Part shown: one piece after another, positions 1 to 9,129 of the stretch
Position numbering within the stretch: the first letter of the stretch is position 1
How the letters are laid out: each line of letters begins with the position of its first letter
NCBI RefSeq assembly: GCF_020829625.1
Contig: NZ_JAIVFX010000023.1
Span: 1 to 64,000, forward strand
Length of the DNA: 64,000 nt
From: Nostoc sp. XA010
GTDB lineage: Bacteria > Cyanobacteriota > Cyanobacteriia > Cyanobacteriales > Nostocaceae
Direction: 5' to 3'
The notes under the pieces: generated by a model
Database searches by the model: none
What the model was told of the DNA's origin: nothing
The model's input: the letters and a program-made list of their open reading frames with translations, nothing else
Made by a program: the position numbers and the translations under genes

Positions 1-100
1 TGACTATTTTTATGATGTAAAACATCTAGATTAGCTTTAACAAAGTTTGGGGGTTTAAGTTCCCTGCCTAATTAAAATCCCCATTACAAAACTGTACTTC

Positions 101-150
101 CGTTAGCGTAGCGGTAGCGAGTCTGCGTTCGCGCAGCGTCTCGTAGAGAG
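101..150. repeat. Small dispersed palindromic repeat (GCGTAGC/GTCTCGTAGAG type)
   Basis: This GC-rich stretch lies in AT-rich intergenic DNA and contains the words GCGTAGCGG, TTCGCGCAGCGTCTC and GTAGAG. Related words recur near 3917-3955 and 42175-42275. Such small dispersed repeats are known from Nostoc genomes. The rest of positions 1-384 holds no gene I can support. Confidence 0.55.
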
Positions 151-384
151 CGTCCTTCCGACTTCCGACTTGTTTAAGTATCCCTGCTCTCCATAAATTG
201 AACTTCCCCTTCGATACCTCACCATGTTTTGCATCATAACTAAAAACTGTTAAAACTTGATTATATGTATAGAACAAATATGTATAATACTTGCAGCTTG
301 TACTTCAGCATTTGTTAGAAGTAAATATTTGGTCAAGCAAGGAAATTGGGAATTAATTTTCACGCATCATTTGTTGGAGTATTT

Positions 385-1062
385 ATGAATAAAAGAAAAA
401 TATTTGCAGCACTTGTTTCAATAGGTGTAGGACTATACTTAGGAGCTTGCCAGTCTGAAACAGACTTGGTTGCTCAGGCAGAGAATGACTTAAAACAGGC
501 TTATGCGGCGGCAAGTGATGATGAGCAAAGCCAAAAAGATAAGGAAGTACAGGAGCAAATAAGGCAATATGTAGAAGAGACACCTAACTTATATAGAATA
601 ACTTGGAAGGTATGCGGAGACGGGAACGCTCCGTACAAAAACGGAACAAGGTGCAACGAAACCAAAATCCCTCGAACTAAGGGATATTTCGAGCCTGTCT
701 ATGTGTGGGGAGCGAATGGAGTCCAATTTGTTAACAAACAGGACTTTGTAAGAAATTTTTGGACTACAGGATTATTTGTGAAATCAAGAGGGTGCTTAAA
801 TTTAGGGAAGCCGCAAGAAGAAGGCTTGTACAATGTGAAAAATTTCATGCTCAAGAAAACAGGTACTACTCCTACGCCAGAGAATGTGGGAGTTGAAGTT
901 TTGTCAAGACAAGAAAAGCAAACAGTAGTAGAACTTGCCTTCAAGGACGCAGAAGTAGAAAACTACGCACTAACCAATTTTGGTGTATCAGCAACCACAG
1001 GCTTAATACCCACTGGGAAAAATTGTTTGACTCTCGAAGAATGGAAGAAGACGCAATCGTAA
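385..1062 (+). CDS. Hypothetical lipoprotein
   Basis: This encodes a 225-residue protein of unknown function. It begins with a typical lipoprotein signal: positively charged MNKRK, a hydrophobic stretch, then the lipobox LGAC with the lipidated Cys at residue 22. It should therefore be membrane anchored outside the cytoplasm. The mature N-terminus (about residues 25-65) is charged, alanine/glutamine-rich and probably helical. The rest is a mixed alpha/beta region with Cys residues that could form disulfides. I chose the ATG at 385 because GGAG lies 6 bases upstream and the signal peptide starts there; an in-frame start at 346 would add a non-signal extension. The gene stands alone, with no close neighbour on its strand. 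I do not recognise the family of the mature domain. Confidence 0.7.
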   Translation: MNKRKIFAALVSIGVGLYLGACQSETDLVAQAENDLKQAYAAASDDEQSQKDKEVQEQIRQYVEETPNLYRITWKVCGDGNAPYKNGTRCNETKIPRTKGYFEPVYVWGANGVQFVNKQDFVRNFWTTGLFVKSRGCLNLGKPQEEGLYNVKNFMLKKTGTTPTPENVGVEVLSRQEKQTVVELAFKDAEVENYALTNFGVSATTGLIPTGKNCLTLEEWKKTQS

Positions 1063-1462
1063 AAATCAGGCACAGTCGCTTCCTTTGATCGCAATTCAAC
1101 CGGGAGCAATTACTTCCCATTCCAGCACCACCAGCCACAGATATCTAAATAGTCCAGCGCAGCGATCGCTCTTCCCATTGCAGCACCAACAGCCTCTCTC
1201 GGTTTGGGGTCAGAGGGAACAGTGAAACCCAAAATTTTTGATGTGAGCAGCGCAGTCAAGAACGCCAGTGGTTTCGGCGTATCAGTGGCGGTACTTGGCG
1301 CGGGGCGGAGTATTGTCATCCACGCTCTTGCGGTTATGCCATCGCTTTATATCTGATTACTCAAATACTTTACAATAGGTCTAAAACTGTCAATTCTTTT
1401 CTAATTCACTCGATGTCGTTTCATAACTATACGAGTGTCGTAACGTATAGTTAATTCCAAAG
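1063..1462. other. Intergenic region, no supported gene
   Basis: About 400 bases lie between the lipoprotein and the next gene. A 69-codon frame on the minus strand (1110-1319) spans much of it, but it has low complexity, no convincing ribosome-binding site and no family I know, so I leave it uncalled. The inverted pair around 1426-1450 (ACTATACG ... CGTATAGT) just upstream of the 1463 gene could be an operator or a hairpin. Confidence 0.4.
1426..1450. promoter_or_regulatory. Inverted repeat upstream of the 1463 gene
   Basis: The sequence reads ACTATACG, a nine-base spacer, then CGTATAGT, giving an 8-bp perfect inverted repeat that ends about 12 bases before the start codon at 1463. Its position suits an operator or a 5'-UTR hairpin. 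No regulator can be assigned from sequence alone. Confidence 0.35.
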
Positions 1463-2512
1463 ATGAATAGCCCCTTTCCTTTATCACCTCCCCAAAAAGC
1501 AATCGAGTCACTATTCGCATTGCGAGATTACTACGCACCTCTTGTAGAAGAGTACGAAAAATTATATACCCTAGCCAAAGCAAATCTTACTCATGTAGAA
1601 GCTCTATTATCTAACTGGCCTTTGACTGAGGAGGTGGATAATGATAATGAAGAATTCATCTCTGAAAAAGGAAAAAATTTCTTCTTATTCTTAAGTGAGG
1701 AATCTGTTAATGACGATGTTGAACCTATTACCGCTCCTTTATTAGACGATTCACAGGATACATCACCAGTCGCAACACAATTGCTTGACTCCACTCAACA
1801 AAACATATTCACACTTATACAAGCTTGGTCAGGTGAAGAATCTGATGCAGCTACAGATAGTCCATTCCTCCTAGAGCCACCGATAGAAACATCAACTCAA
1901 CAGCAAACGCAACATGGAACCGAGACGGCCATGCTGCCTATTTTCCAATCCCTGTCTCGCCTGGAAGCTATTGAACAGGTTTTGGCAGAACACATTGGCA
2001 CAATTGTTCACATCGATTTTATTGTCAAAATGCTTTATGGAGAATTAGAGCCGGATGCCTTCAAAGTCATCAAAGGTAGAATTCAATCATCCCTCACTCA
2101 TGGTAAGGAAACTAACAAATGGTTCAGTGTCCCAGGATCACCGGGATGTTATACTCTCTCTTTAACTTTGCTCCCCAAACCTGAGACGAAAAATTCGTCC
2201 ACCAGAGTCAAAGGCAAAAATAAGAAACAAGTTTTGCCGCCGCAGCCCAAAGAGATACCAATGCTTAAACCATATCTTGGTCAATTTGTAATTGATGCCT
2301 TGACCACTTTTTTAGAAGAGAATTCGGGTACAGCTTTCGGGGTTTCAGAAATTATCAACGGAATCTATGGCGAACTCACTGCGACTGAGATTAGAGAAGT
2401 GAAAAACAAGGTATTGAATGAGTTATCACGGGGTCATCGCACAGGGCGATTCTTTAGAGTCCCTGACCAAATTGGATTTTATACCTGGGATTTAGAGTTG
2501 CTCAACAAGTAG
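1463..2512 (+). CDS. Hypothetical protein with two copies of a winged-helix-like domain
   Basis: This is a 349-residue cytoplasmic protein with no signal peptide. Residues 1-55 look helical, and 60-160 are acidic and low in complexity, probably a disordered linker. Two related domains follow, at about 170-237 and 276-347. Each has the pattern of a helix with YGEL, a helix ending in RG(K/R), then F(S/R)VP and a C-terminal YT strand. A basic Lys-rich linker separates them. The pattern of helices followed by a beta-wing resembles winged-helix (HARE-HTH-like) DNA-binding modules, but that is inference from shape only. The duplication suggests binding to a repeated or palindromic DNA site. It lies in the plasmid backbone, so a role in gene regulation or replication control is possible. 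Confidence 0.65.
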   Translation: MNSPFPLSPPQKAIESLFALRDYYAPLVEEYEKLYTLAKANLTHVEALLSNWPLTEEVDNDNEEFISEKGKNFFLFLSEESVNDDVEPITAPLLDDSQDTSPVATQLLDSTQQNIFTLIQAWSGEESDAATDSPFLLEPPIETSTQQQTQHGTETAMLPIFQSLSRLEAIEQVLAEHIGTIVHIDFIVKMLYGELEPDAFKVIKGRIQSSLTHGKETNKWFSVPGSPGCYTLSLTLLPKPETKNSSTRVKGKNKKQVLPPQPKEIPMLKPYLGQFVIDALTTFLEENSGTAFGVSEIINGIYGELTATEIREVKNKVLNELSRGHRTGRFFRVPDQIGFYTWDLELLNK

Positions 2513-2632
2513 AAACGATTGATTATCTGAAATATTGTTCATCAAGCAATGTTAGCTCTCTCTCAACAATAAACGGATCTTCACTTGGTAGCTGACGTTT
2601 AGCACAAGTTAGCCTTGCGCCACCACAGCACT

Positions 2633-2824
2633 ATGACTACCACTAAAATTTACTCACTTACCTGCATCAACAACTCTATTTTGGTCGTATTTTACACTCA
2701 AGCGCATTGCTGGCAGTTTCGGATTATTAATGACGATGGTGCAGTGTTTGGCGAACAAAAGCTTTAATATACACCATCAGCAGCTCTTACTGCTGGGCGT
2801 GATTGGATATGCTTTGGTGGATGA
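2633..2824 (+). pseudogene. Small decayed gene with in-frame stop
   Basis: An ATG at 2633 opens a 44-codon frame that stops at TAA (2765-2767). The same frame then continues with protein-like sequence (YTPSAALTAGRDWICFGG) to a second stop at 2824. Reading through the first stop gives a coherent 63-residue product, so this is probably a short hypothetical gene broken by a nonsense change. The rest of 2513-3032 shows nothing I can support. Confidence 0.35.
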
Positions 2825-3032
2825 AGAGGCGATCACTATTTTTGGTTCGTGACAAAATCGACGTTCATCCGTCACCGCGACAAGTTGAAATTAATCAAAA
2901 TACTAACTTGCTGGCTGATATAATCCCGTATTTTCGTTAAATTCCCACCCTAACCCTGCTCTATCTTTGCCCTTACACCATGCTACAAAAAGCGGTGGGG
3001 GAAGATTAATTCGCTCCTTGCGTACACTTTCT

Positions 3033-3599
3033 TCACTTACACCAAGTCTCTGGGGCTTTACCTTCTTCAGTTAACGGTTGCATTCTAGGAGTATGCACTT
3101 TGAATGATGAATTATTGTAGTACGATTTCTGTCCCCGCTTTTGTTGGTTGTTGAGATAGTCTTGTATTTTAATGATCGCCTCAGCCAACTGTGTCATTCG
3201 AGCTGCCATTCTCTCCACTTTTTGTTCTAAATTGGCAAGATTATCAATTTCTGTAGTTTGATTGCTATTAAATTCTCTTAAAAACTCTGACTCGAGCTTA
3301 TCAAGTCGTGAGCAAATAGCTTTTATCGTTTCATTAGTTGGACTATTGTGATTTTTATTACTCGTAATTAAGTACTTCTCTACACTTGCCTTAATCTTTG
3401 AGTCTAGGCGTTCGTCTAAATCGTTACCACCTATTATATCAACCTTATCTTGGGAATCGCCTAAGTAGAGATCGATAAATTCGAGCAGCGTGGCTGTTGC
3501 TGTTGTGCCTTTCGAGTTGCAATAGGCGATAAACTGCTCCCACTTCCTTTGATCGCAGTTGAAAGATGCTAATTTTTTTTTACGCCCTGTATTGCTCAT
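3033..3599 (-). CDS. Plasmid protein with ribbon-helix-helix-like N-terminus and coiled coil
   Basis: This encodes a 188-residue basic protein. Residues 1-50 (lysine-rich start, then a strand and two helices around QFIAYCNSKGTTATATLLEF) resemble a ribbon-helix-helix DNA-binding unit. Residues 90-160 form heptad-like helices with many Leu, Glu and Lys, consistent with a coiled coil for oligomerisation. The last 30 residues are polar and probably disordered. Proteins of this layout occur on cyanobacterial plasmids, often as accessory maintenance or regulatory factors, but I cannot name this one. The ATG at 3599 is used. The gene stands alone in the backbone, upstream of the tyrosine recombinase on the opposite strand. 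Confidence 0.6.
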   Translation of the reverse strand: MSNTGRKKKLASFNCDQRKWEQFIAYCNSKGTTATATLLEFIDLYLGDSQDKVDIIGGNDLDERLDSKIKASVEKYLITSNKNHNSPTNETIKAICSRLDKLESEFLREFNSNQTTEIDNLANLEQKVERMAARMTQLAEAIIKIQDYLNNQQKRGQKSYYNNSSFKVHTPRMQPLTEEGKAPETWCK

Positions 3600-4503
3600 G
3601 GAAAGTGTATCATCTAGGTAAACTTGGACTGCCCACGCTTATTAAATCGTGTAATTCATCATGATGAATTACCTTGATAGTATCATCGCCAAATGTGTCA
3701 GCGCATTCTTCAAGCGATGGCGTACTCGCCCGCCGGAGGCGATCGCTTTTAGAAGAGATGTTACCGCCAACGGCTACCATTGGCGATCAAAAATTATCTC
3801 AGGCTTAAACACTTGCAGGATTGTCTTATCTAATTTTTGATCACCGAAACAGTGCTGAGTGCCTAGTTAGATTGCTGAGTAAGAAAGCAATAATTGCATT
3901 CAGTGCAGTAAGTCTGTACCCCTACGGGGAAGCAAGCTATGCGTAGCGTCTCTAAAAGTTGCCCCTGCTTTTAAGCCCTGGTGTCCGAAAAGTTTGAGTT
4001 TTTGGCACGCAAGTTTTACCCGTTTCTTGAAGAATTTTTTATAGAGGAATCAAGCCACTCTCAAAAAATAAACTAAAAATGACTCTATAGTTTTATGGCG
4101 TGATAGCGATTAAATAGTGGGCTATTTGGATAAGGCTTCATTTGGCACTGAAGCAGGGGGAAATTTTGTACAATTTTCTTAAAATAAGCACCTTTGCCCG
4201 TTTTCTTTAACCCCAACCTACACCTGTAATATTTGTGTAGTTAACTGTTAGGAGTATGCTCTTTAACCTATTGCATTACTTTTTAACTATAAAGTCATTT
4301 TTAGTTTATTTTTTTCATCGATTTTTAGGTTTTTCTTTTAAAGGTGTATTTTTAGGGGGAACCACAAAAAAAGATACCAGCCTTGTTGTTAATTGCCCGT
4401 TGTGTGGCATACTGCATAGCTGCGAAAATTGCACCCCGTAGCAATTCCTGTCCCGTGGACTGGGATAATAAGAACAGGGCGGGGTGTTGATGGGACAGCA
4501 ACC
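3600..4503. other. Long intergenic region with small dispersed repeats
   Basis: Roughly 900 bases hold no convincing gene. GC-rich dispersed repeats lie at about 3719-3785 (around CGCCCGCCGGAGGCGATCGC and a GTTACCGCCAACGG stretch) and 3917-3955. A 61-codon frame at 4256-4441 has AGGAG touching its ATG, which is too close for initiation, and has no recognisable product. Positions 3640-3670 contain a short palindrome (CATCATGATG) near the 5' end of the 3599 gene that could be an operator. Confidence 0.4.
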
Positions 4504-5166
4504 TTGAAAATTGATAGGCATGGTCAAGCAAAGATTCTGTCTTTGCAGGAAATCCAACTTCTGTTCTCGCAGGGGGTAGACTCGCCACGAGACAAAGCGC
4601 TGTTTGCGGTGATGCTTTACACAGCGTGTCGGGTGAATGAAGCAGTGACGTTGCTTAAGCGCGACGTATATGATGCCAAAGGAAAAGTCAGAGCCAAAAT
4701 CATCTTTCGCAAAGGTAACACGAAAGGGAAACTGGCTACCCGTGCCATCCCAGTAATTCAAGAATTGCGAGTCAGGTTGCAAGCATATAAACCACGTGAT
4801 GATTCCCCTTGGCTGTTCCCTGGAAATGCTGACCACTCAAGAGCGAATAACCACCTGCACCGGGATTCGGCACTGTGGATATTGCGAGTCGCTTGCAAAA
4901 AAGTAGGAGTTGAAGGCGTAAGCTCTCACAGCTTTCGGCGTACAGCACTCACCTCGATGAGTAATGCCGGAATTTCCTTAAGAGTGATTCAGGAAATCTC
5001 TGGGCATCGCACGTTGGACGAGCTGTACAAGTACCTGGAGGTAAGAGAAGATCAAGTATTGGGAGCGGTATCATCTTTAGCACTACTTGCTCCGGTCGAT
5101 GAAGACGACTTCGGGAAACCCAACTTTGTCGAAGTGACCGATAATTCAATGCATGAAAGCTCTTGA
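4504..5166 (+). CDS. Tyrosine recombinase/integrase, catalytic domain only
   Basis: This is a site-specific recombinase of the phage integrase (XerC/D-like) superfamily that cuts and rejoins DNA through a 3'-phosphotyrosine. Counting from a TTG start at 4504, the catalytic set is visible: Arg43 (TACR), the HxxR motif with His142 and Arg145 (SHSFRRT), His168 (SGH), and the nucleophile Tyr177 (KYLEV). It lacks the usual N-terminal SAM-like core-binding domain. That matches a family of about 200-residue integrases common on cyanobacterial plasmids, so it need not be broken. I prefer TTG at 4504 because those relatives begin with K(I/V)xRHGxAK; an upstream in-frame TTG at 4429 would add 25 unlike residues. 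It lies next to, and converges with, the replication gene, which suggests plasmid dimer resolution or integration. Confidence 0.8.
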   Translation: MKIDRHGQAKILSLQEIQLLFSQGVDSPRDKALFAVMLYTACRVNEAVTLLKRDVYDAKGKVRAKIIFRKGNTKGKLATRAIPVIQELRVRLQAYKPRDDSPWLFPGNADHSRANNHLHRDSALWILRVACKKVGVEGVSSHSFRRTALTSMSNAGISLRVIQEISGHRTLDELYKYLEVREDQVLGAVSSLALLAPVDEDDFGKPNFVEVTDNSMHESS

Positions 5167-5268
5167 CCCCATTTTATCAAAAAATCGATTTAGCAAAGCA
5201 GCATCAGCGCAATTGCTGAAAGCAAAAGTAGAAATTGCTTCAATGATGCGGTTAGTTATGACGAAGGT

Positions 5269-8200
5269 TTAGCCCCCCTCCATCGGCAACACTTCTTCTA
5301 AGAGCCATTCATAAAATTCAGGAACTTGAGATTCCACAAGTCGCAGTTCATTTGCCGCGACCGTCTCCAACTCCAGCACCGTCTCCCAGCGCAAATCCTC
5401 AACCCATCGCTTAAGGATGCCCTTAATCGCATCAACCCCCTGCTTGATACCAGAGCGAAGCATTTCCACGCAGTGAAGTAGCGTAATGCGATCGGTCGGA
5501 GGTGACTCAAATTCGGTAGTATCCTCCCCTTGGCAATGGGAGTTCCCTATAGCATTAGGGGGGGGCGTGGATACGTCCTGCTGATTGGGGTTTACACTAT
5601 ACGCAGCAGGGGTTTGAGCAGCGTAATAGGTTCGATTTTCTTTTTGATTACGCTTTTCCACGCGATGAGCAATTACATGCATTGCAAATTCTAATTCCTC
5701 TTTAGATAAAGAGAAAAGTTTCACCTGTTGCCCCCGTTTACCTTGCTTGCGGAAAGTCAGCTTTAGCCCCAGCTGCTCTAGTAAAGTCGCCAGCAACCAA
5801 ATAGGTTTACAGTCTAGGGGAATAGTAAACCCAAGAATTGCTTTGACGTGAGCAGCACAATGTATAGCGATCTCCGTCATCTTGAGCAAAGTGGGGTCAT
5901 CGGCGGTAACTTCATCACCCTTCATTAAAGAAGTGAGAATTTGATGCAGTCCCAGGTTAAATCTAGCCAGCCACCGTGCGGAATAATTGCCCCAGTCGAT
6001 GCACAAGGGGAGATTGTCGCGTTCGGTGCGGTCTTTTTGGGTGACAATTGTTGGTGGCGTAGGATAACTTTGCCCAGTTTTGGGGTCAGTAAAAGATTCT
6101 TCGGGTGGGGCTAAAATGGCCTCAAGTCCGGCGATCGCTCTAATTAAGCGGCCACCTTTATCCATTTCTACGAGTGATTCGGTTACTTCGATGCCGTAAG
6201 AATCAGAAATGCGAAATTTTTCGCATTCAAAAATTTCATTAGGGTCAAGGTAATCTTTGCTCTGACGGGCACGGTACTCGCTCAAAGTAATATTCTTGGC
6301 CTTGGCAACAGCCGAATTGTGGGCACTATCCAAAGCTTGTGCTGCTGCTTTAAGACTTTCAAGGGATTGAGGATCTGAATCACTGCCCACATATATAAAT
6401 GTATTGCCCATTTCGGTGAGGAGCGATCGCAAATCATCACGCAGATTATTGAGAGAATAGTGGCGGTTAGCCATAATTTGACAGTAAGCCTCAAGCGCCC
6501 AATCTTTCTCTGCGCCCCGCTTACCCGTTTCTCTGTCAATCCGCAACAGAAAAGCGGTCATTTCATTGGTTTGGAGCAAGCGCTCTTTAATCTTGGATGC
6601 GTTTGTATCCTTGTAACCAAAGGGAGGACGCGGGGCCACCCAAATATGAAACGGGACTTTTGGACGATAGCGGTACAGTTGTTGGGCACATTCGGTAGCG
6701 GTTTGGGAAACGCCGTGAAAGACACCAAATACTAAGTCAAAATGATACTCCGAGATATCGACACCAGTACCGAGACTGGGAGAGGTGAACAAGGCATCAA
6801 AGTTTTTGACGGCGTTGGTGATATCTTTGATAAATGCAACATTTTCCTCACTGCCAGAATTGTCTGAGTGAATAGACCAGATACGCCATGAAGCCCTACG
6901 GGCTGGGCAAGGGGTAAGGGGTAAGGGGGAAAGGGTGGAGGAATCTGTTAATTCTTCCTTTTCCCCTTCCCCTTTCCCCTTTAAAGAGCCAAGTTCACTT
7001 GGCGAACTACTAGATTCTTCGTATTTGATAGTAAAGGATTTGTCGAGTTTTTTGATAAAACGCTTACTGTCACTGGCAACCATAACTTTTTCTCCAAGCA
7101 TCAGCGCTGCCGAGATTTGGGCGACTAGAGCGCTTGAATTATCCCCCTCGTACCAATAAATTGTGCGTGAACCGTTTCGCCACTCGTTTTTAATGATGTA
7201 AGGTACTTCACCTTTTGGTCGCATGGAGCGGAAGAAATCCACAGTCAGGTCATCCATGTGTGCATCAGCGATGACGACCAGTGGCGCGTTGTATACTATA
7301 TATTCCAGGACTTCTAGGATTGCTGCACGGTGCTGTTTGCAAGTATTACTGTGCAGTAGGTGGGTGAGGTATTGGCAAGCTTCATCAATAAATATGCAGC
7401 CGTAGGTGAGAGACTGAGTATTGAGTTTGTGCAAGCTGTCAATAGTAATACTAAGGGCTTGGGCCTGGGCTAAACCTGTGTAACCCAAGTCTGAATACAT
7501 CGCCGTCCGCAAGCGTTCGGCAAGATTTTTCAGCAAATTTACGCGATGCCCATTGTTGAGGAACCGCGCGTCGGGGTTTTGGTCACGCCACCAGCGCATG
7601 AGTTCAGTTTTGCCTGTACCCATGTCGCTCCACAAGACTACTAGCCCTTTTTCTGGAAAACGGAAAGACTTTTTGGGATTTTGGGTACTGGGTTTGTGGT
7701 CAGGGCAGTCAGAAATTATTAACTCTTGTTTTCCTTCTACCTCTCCACAGCTTGTAGAGCTAACACTTGGGGTAAACAATTTTTCTTCTGCCAGATCATA
7801 AAGTGGCGGGACAGATGAACATTTTTCCTCCAGATCCGGAATGCAGAGTGCTTGGGTCAAATATTTAATATTGACTGTGACATCTGGCTTGTATTTACTT
7901 AGTCCCCATTTTTTAGCCCGATACGAGCGTTGGTAATCTTTGAGTGATTTGGCATCGTCTACAATTGCAGTCAGCAGAGCATTGGCATCAACACCTCGAC
8001 TAACTACAAAATCATCAACGCCTTTTTCTGGCCCCGGCAACAGCGCAACTTCACATTCACAACCAGCCGATTCGATTGCTTTTGCAGTGCGAACAGTGGC
8101 TTGAAACACAGACCACCTGGTTTTAGAAGAAGTTTCGTAGTCGAATAAAATAATGAACTTGCGCCCCGCCTGAGCCATTGGTACTAAGTCAGGATGCAAC

Positions 8201-8919
8201 CGTTCATCAAAATCTTGTTTGCCCACGCGCCCGTTCCAAATTCCAGGAAGTGCGATCGCTACAAACCCTAAACTCAGCAAGCAAGCAGCTTTTTTTTCGC
8301 CCTCGCATAAGATAACTGGAATCTCTGGATGTTGCTTTACCCATTCCCAAAATATTAGTGGATTGAGTTGATCCAGTAAGCGCAATGTTAAAAGTGAATG
8401 ATAGCGCTTAATTAAATAACGCTTTGCAACTCTGTCCCAGATAGGGTTAGCGACATCAAAGTAGGTAACGCGGTTGGGGGTTTTGGGGGGTGATTCGTAC
8501 TTAACTGGCTTGCCTTTTTCCCAATCAATGCGTGGGAAGTTTGGCTTAATCCGCCCCCACTCCATTGGTTGCCAGTTTTTAAAGGGGTCAAGAGATTGAA
8601 TCCACGTCCCACCCAGTAATAGGTGCTGATACATTTTTATGTATCCATCTGTTACCCGACCCGCATTCTTGCGTGGGATTTTATCAGATATGAACAGGAA
8701 ATCATAAACTGATTCTCCCTCAACGTGGAAAAAGTTGCGCTTAATCAACGCCGGATGAATGGCGCTACCAGCTAACAACTCATGGTATTGGGCAGCCGTG
8801 AGATTGTTTGGGTATTCAATTGGGTGTTCCCTCTGCTCAACTGATACCTTGCAATCTGGTTTAGGCTCAAAGAACTCTTTGTTGCCACCGTTAAGTGCAA
8901 TATAAGTTGTTGTATTCAC
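5269..8919 (-). CDS. CyRepA1-type plasmid replication protein (DUF3854 plus helicase-like domain)
   Basis: This is a protein of about 1216 residues with the layout of the cyanobacterial plasmid initiator family CyRepA1. An N-terminal region is followed by a DUF3854/Toprim-like domain at about 195-305 (ILCEGEKKAA, then ILFDYE and GVDDF, the acidic metal-binding positions). Next comes a P-loop helicase-like domain with Walker A (DMGTGKTELM) at about 430-445 and a DEAC box (IFIDEAC) near 511, then a long C-terminal region. Toprim plus helicase modules suit origin melting and priming. I chose the GTG at 8919 because AGGAGAAA lies just upstream; in-frame starts at 8940 (ATG) and 8964 (GTG) have no such site. 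Heptamer repeats lie directly upstream (8973-9000). This gene is the main evidence that the window is a plasmid. A GC-rich linker near 6895-7010 (Ser/Glu/Gly-rich) may be a later repeat insertion. Confidence 0.82.
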   Translation of the reverse strand: MNTTTYIALNGGNKEFFEPKPDCKVSVEQREHPIEYPNNLTAAQYHELLAGSAIHPALIKRNFFHVEGESVYDFLFISDKIPRKNAGRVTDGYIKMYQHLLLGGTWIQSLDPFKNWQPMEWGRIKPNFPRIDWEKGKPVKYESPPKTPNRVTYFDVANPIWDRVAKRYLIKRYHSLLTLRLLDQLNPLIFWEWVKQHPEIPVILCEGEKKAACLLSLGFVAIALPGIWNGRVGKQDFDERLHPDLVPMAQAGRKFIILFDYETSSKTRWSVFQATVRTAKAIESAGCECEVALLPGPEKGVDDFVVSRGVDANALLTAIVDDAKSLKDYQRSYRAKKWGLSKYKPDVTVNIKYLTQALCIPDLEEKCSSVPPLYDLAEEKLFTPSVSSTSCGEVEGKQELIISDCPDHKPSTQNPKKSFRFPEKGLVVLWSDMGTGKTELMRWWRDQNPDARFLNNGHRVNLLKNLAERLRTAMYSDLGYTGLAQAQALSITIDSLHKLNTQSLTYGCIFIDEACQYLTHLLHSNTCKQHRAAILEVLEYIVYNAPLVVIADAHMDDLTVDFFRSMRPKGEVPYIIKNEWRNGSRTIYWYEGDNSSALVAQISAALMLGEKVMVASDSKRFIKKLDKSFTIKYEESSSSPSELGSLKGKGEGEKEELTDSSTLSPLPLTPCPARRASWRIWSIHSDNSGSEENVAFIKDITNAVKNFDALFTSPSLGTGVDISEYHFDLVFGVFHGVSQTATECAQQLYRYRPKVPFHIWVAPRPPFGYKDTNASKIKERLLQTNEMTAFLLRIDRETGKRGAEKDWALEAYCQIMANRHYSLNNLRDDLRSLLTEMGNTFIYVGSDSDPQSLESLKAAAQALDSAHNSAVAKAKNITLSEYRARQSKDYLDPNEIFECEKFRISDSYGIEVTESLVEMDKGGRLIRAIAGLEAILAPPEESFTDPKTGQSYPTPPTIVTQKDRTERDNLPLCIDWGNYSARWLARFNLGLHQILTSLMKGDEVTADDPTLLKMTEIAIHCAAHVKAILGFTIPLDCKPIWLLATLLEQLGLKLTFRKQGKRGQQVKLFSLSKEELEFAMHVIAHRVEKRNQKENRTYYAAQTPAAYSVNPNQQDVSTPPPNAIGNSHCQGEDTTEFESPPTDRITLLHCVEMLRSGIKQGVDAIKGILKRWVEDLRWETVLELETVAANELRLVESQVPEFYEWLLEEVLPMEGG

Positions 8920-8972
8920 TTTTCTCCTAAATTTTTCCATGACTTTGTGAGCGACTTGCAGCACCTATGCCG

Positions 8973-9000
8973 CAGTCATCAGTCATCAGTCATCAGTTAA
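8973..9000. repeat. Heptanucleotide tandem repeat (CAGTCAT)n
   Basis: CAGTCAT occurs three times in perfect register (8973-8993), followed by a partial unit. It lies just upstream of the replication gene. Heptamer repeats are common in Nostoc-type genomes, but the position also suits iterons for the initiator. Confidence 0.75.
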
Positions 9001-9087
9001 GCTAATGAGCATTTAAGTTGCATAAACCCAGGGCTAGAGCCGCTTACCACGAGCGAGTCAGTCTGGAAAAATGAATGACGATTAGCT

Positions 9088-9129
9088 TATCAGTTATCAG
9101 TTATCACTGTTAACTGTTAACTGTTCACT
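9088..9129. repeat. Heptamer repeats TTATCAG/TGTTAAC at the 3' end of the 9097 gene
   Basis: Six consecutive 7-base units are visible: TTATCAG twice, TTATCAC, TGTTAAC twice, TGTTCAC. They extend into the last codons of the minus-strand gene that ends at 9097, so its C-terminal tail (EQLTVNSDN) is encoded by the repeat. Similar words recur at about 10658-10725. Confidence 0.7.

Noticed and set aside
68..277. 69-codon minus-strand frame
   Set aside because: It is built largely from a small dispersed repeat and has no known product.
1110..1319. 69-codon minus-strand frame
   Set aside because: Low-complexity Ala/Pro-rich reading without start context or recognisable family.
4256..4441. 61-codon plus-strand frame before the integrase
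   Set aside because: AGGAG touches the ATG, the product is unrecognised, and the sequence overlaps the integrase upstream region.
4315..4836. 173-codon minus-strand frame opposite the integrase
   Set aside because: It is antisense to a gene with a full catalytic motif set and has no recognisable product.
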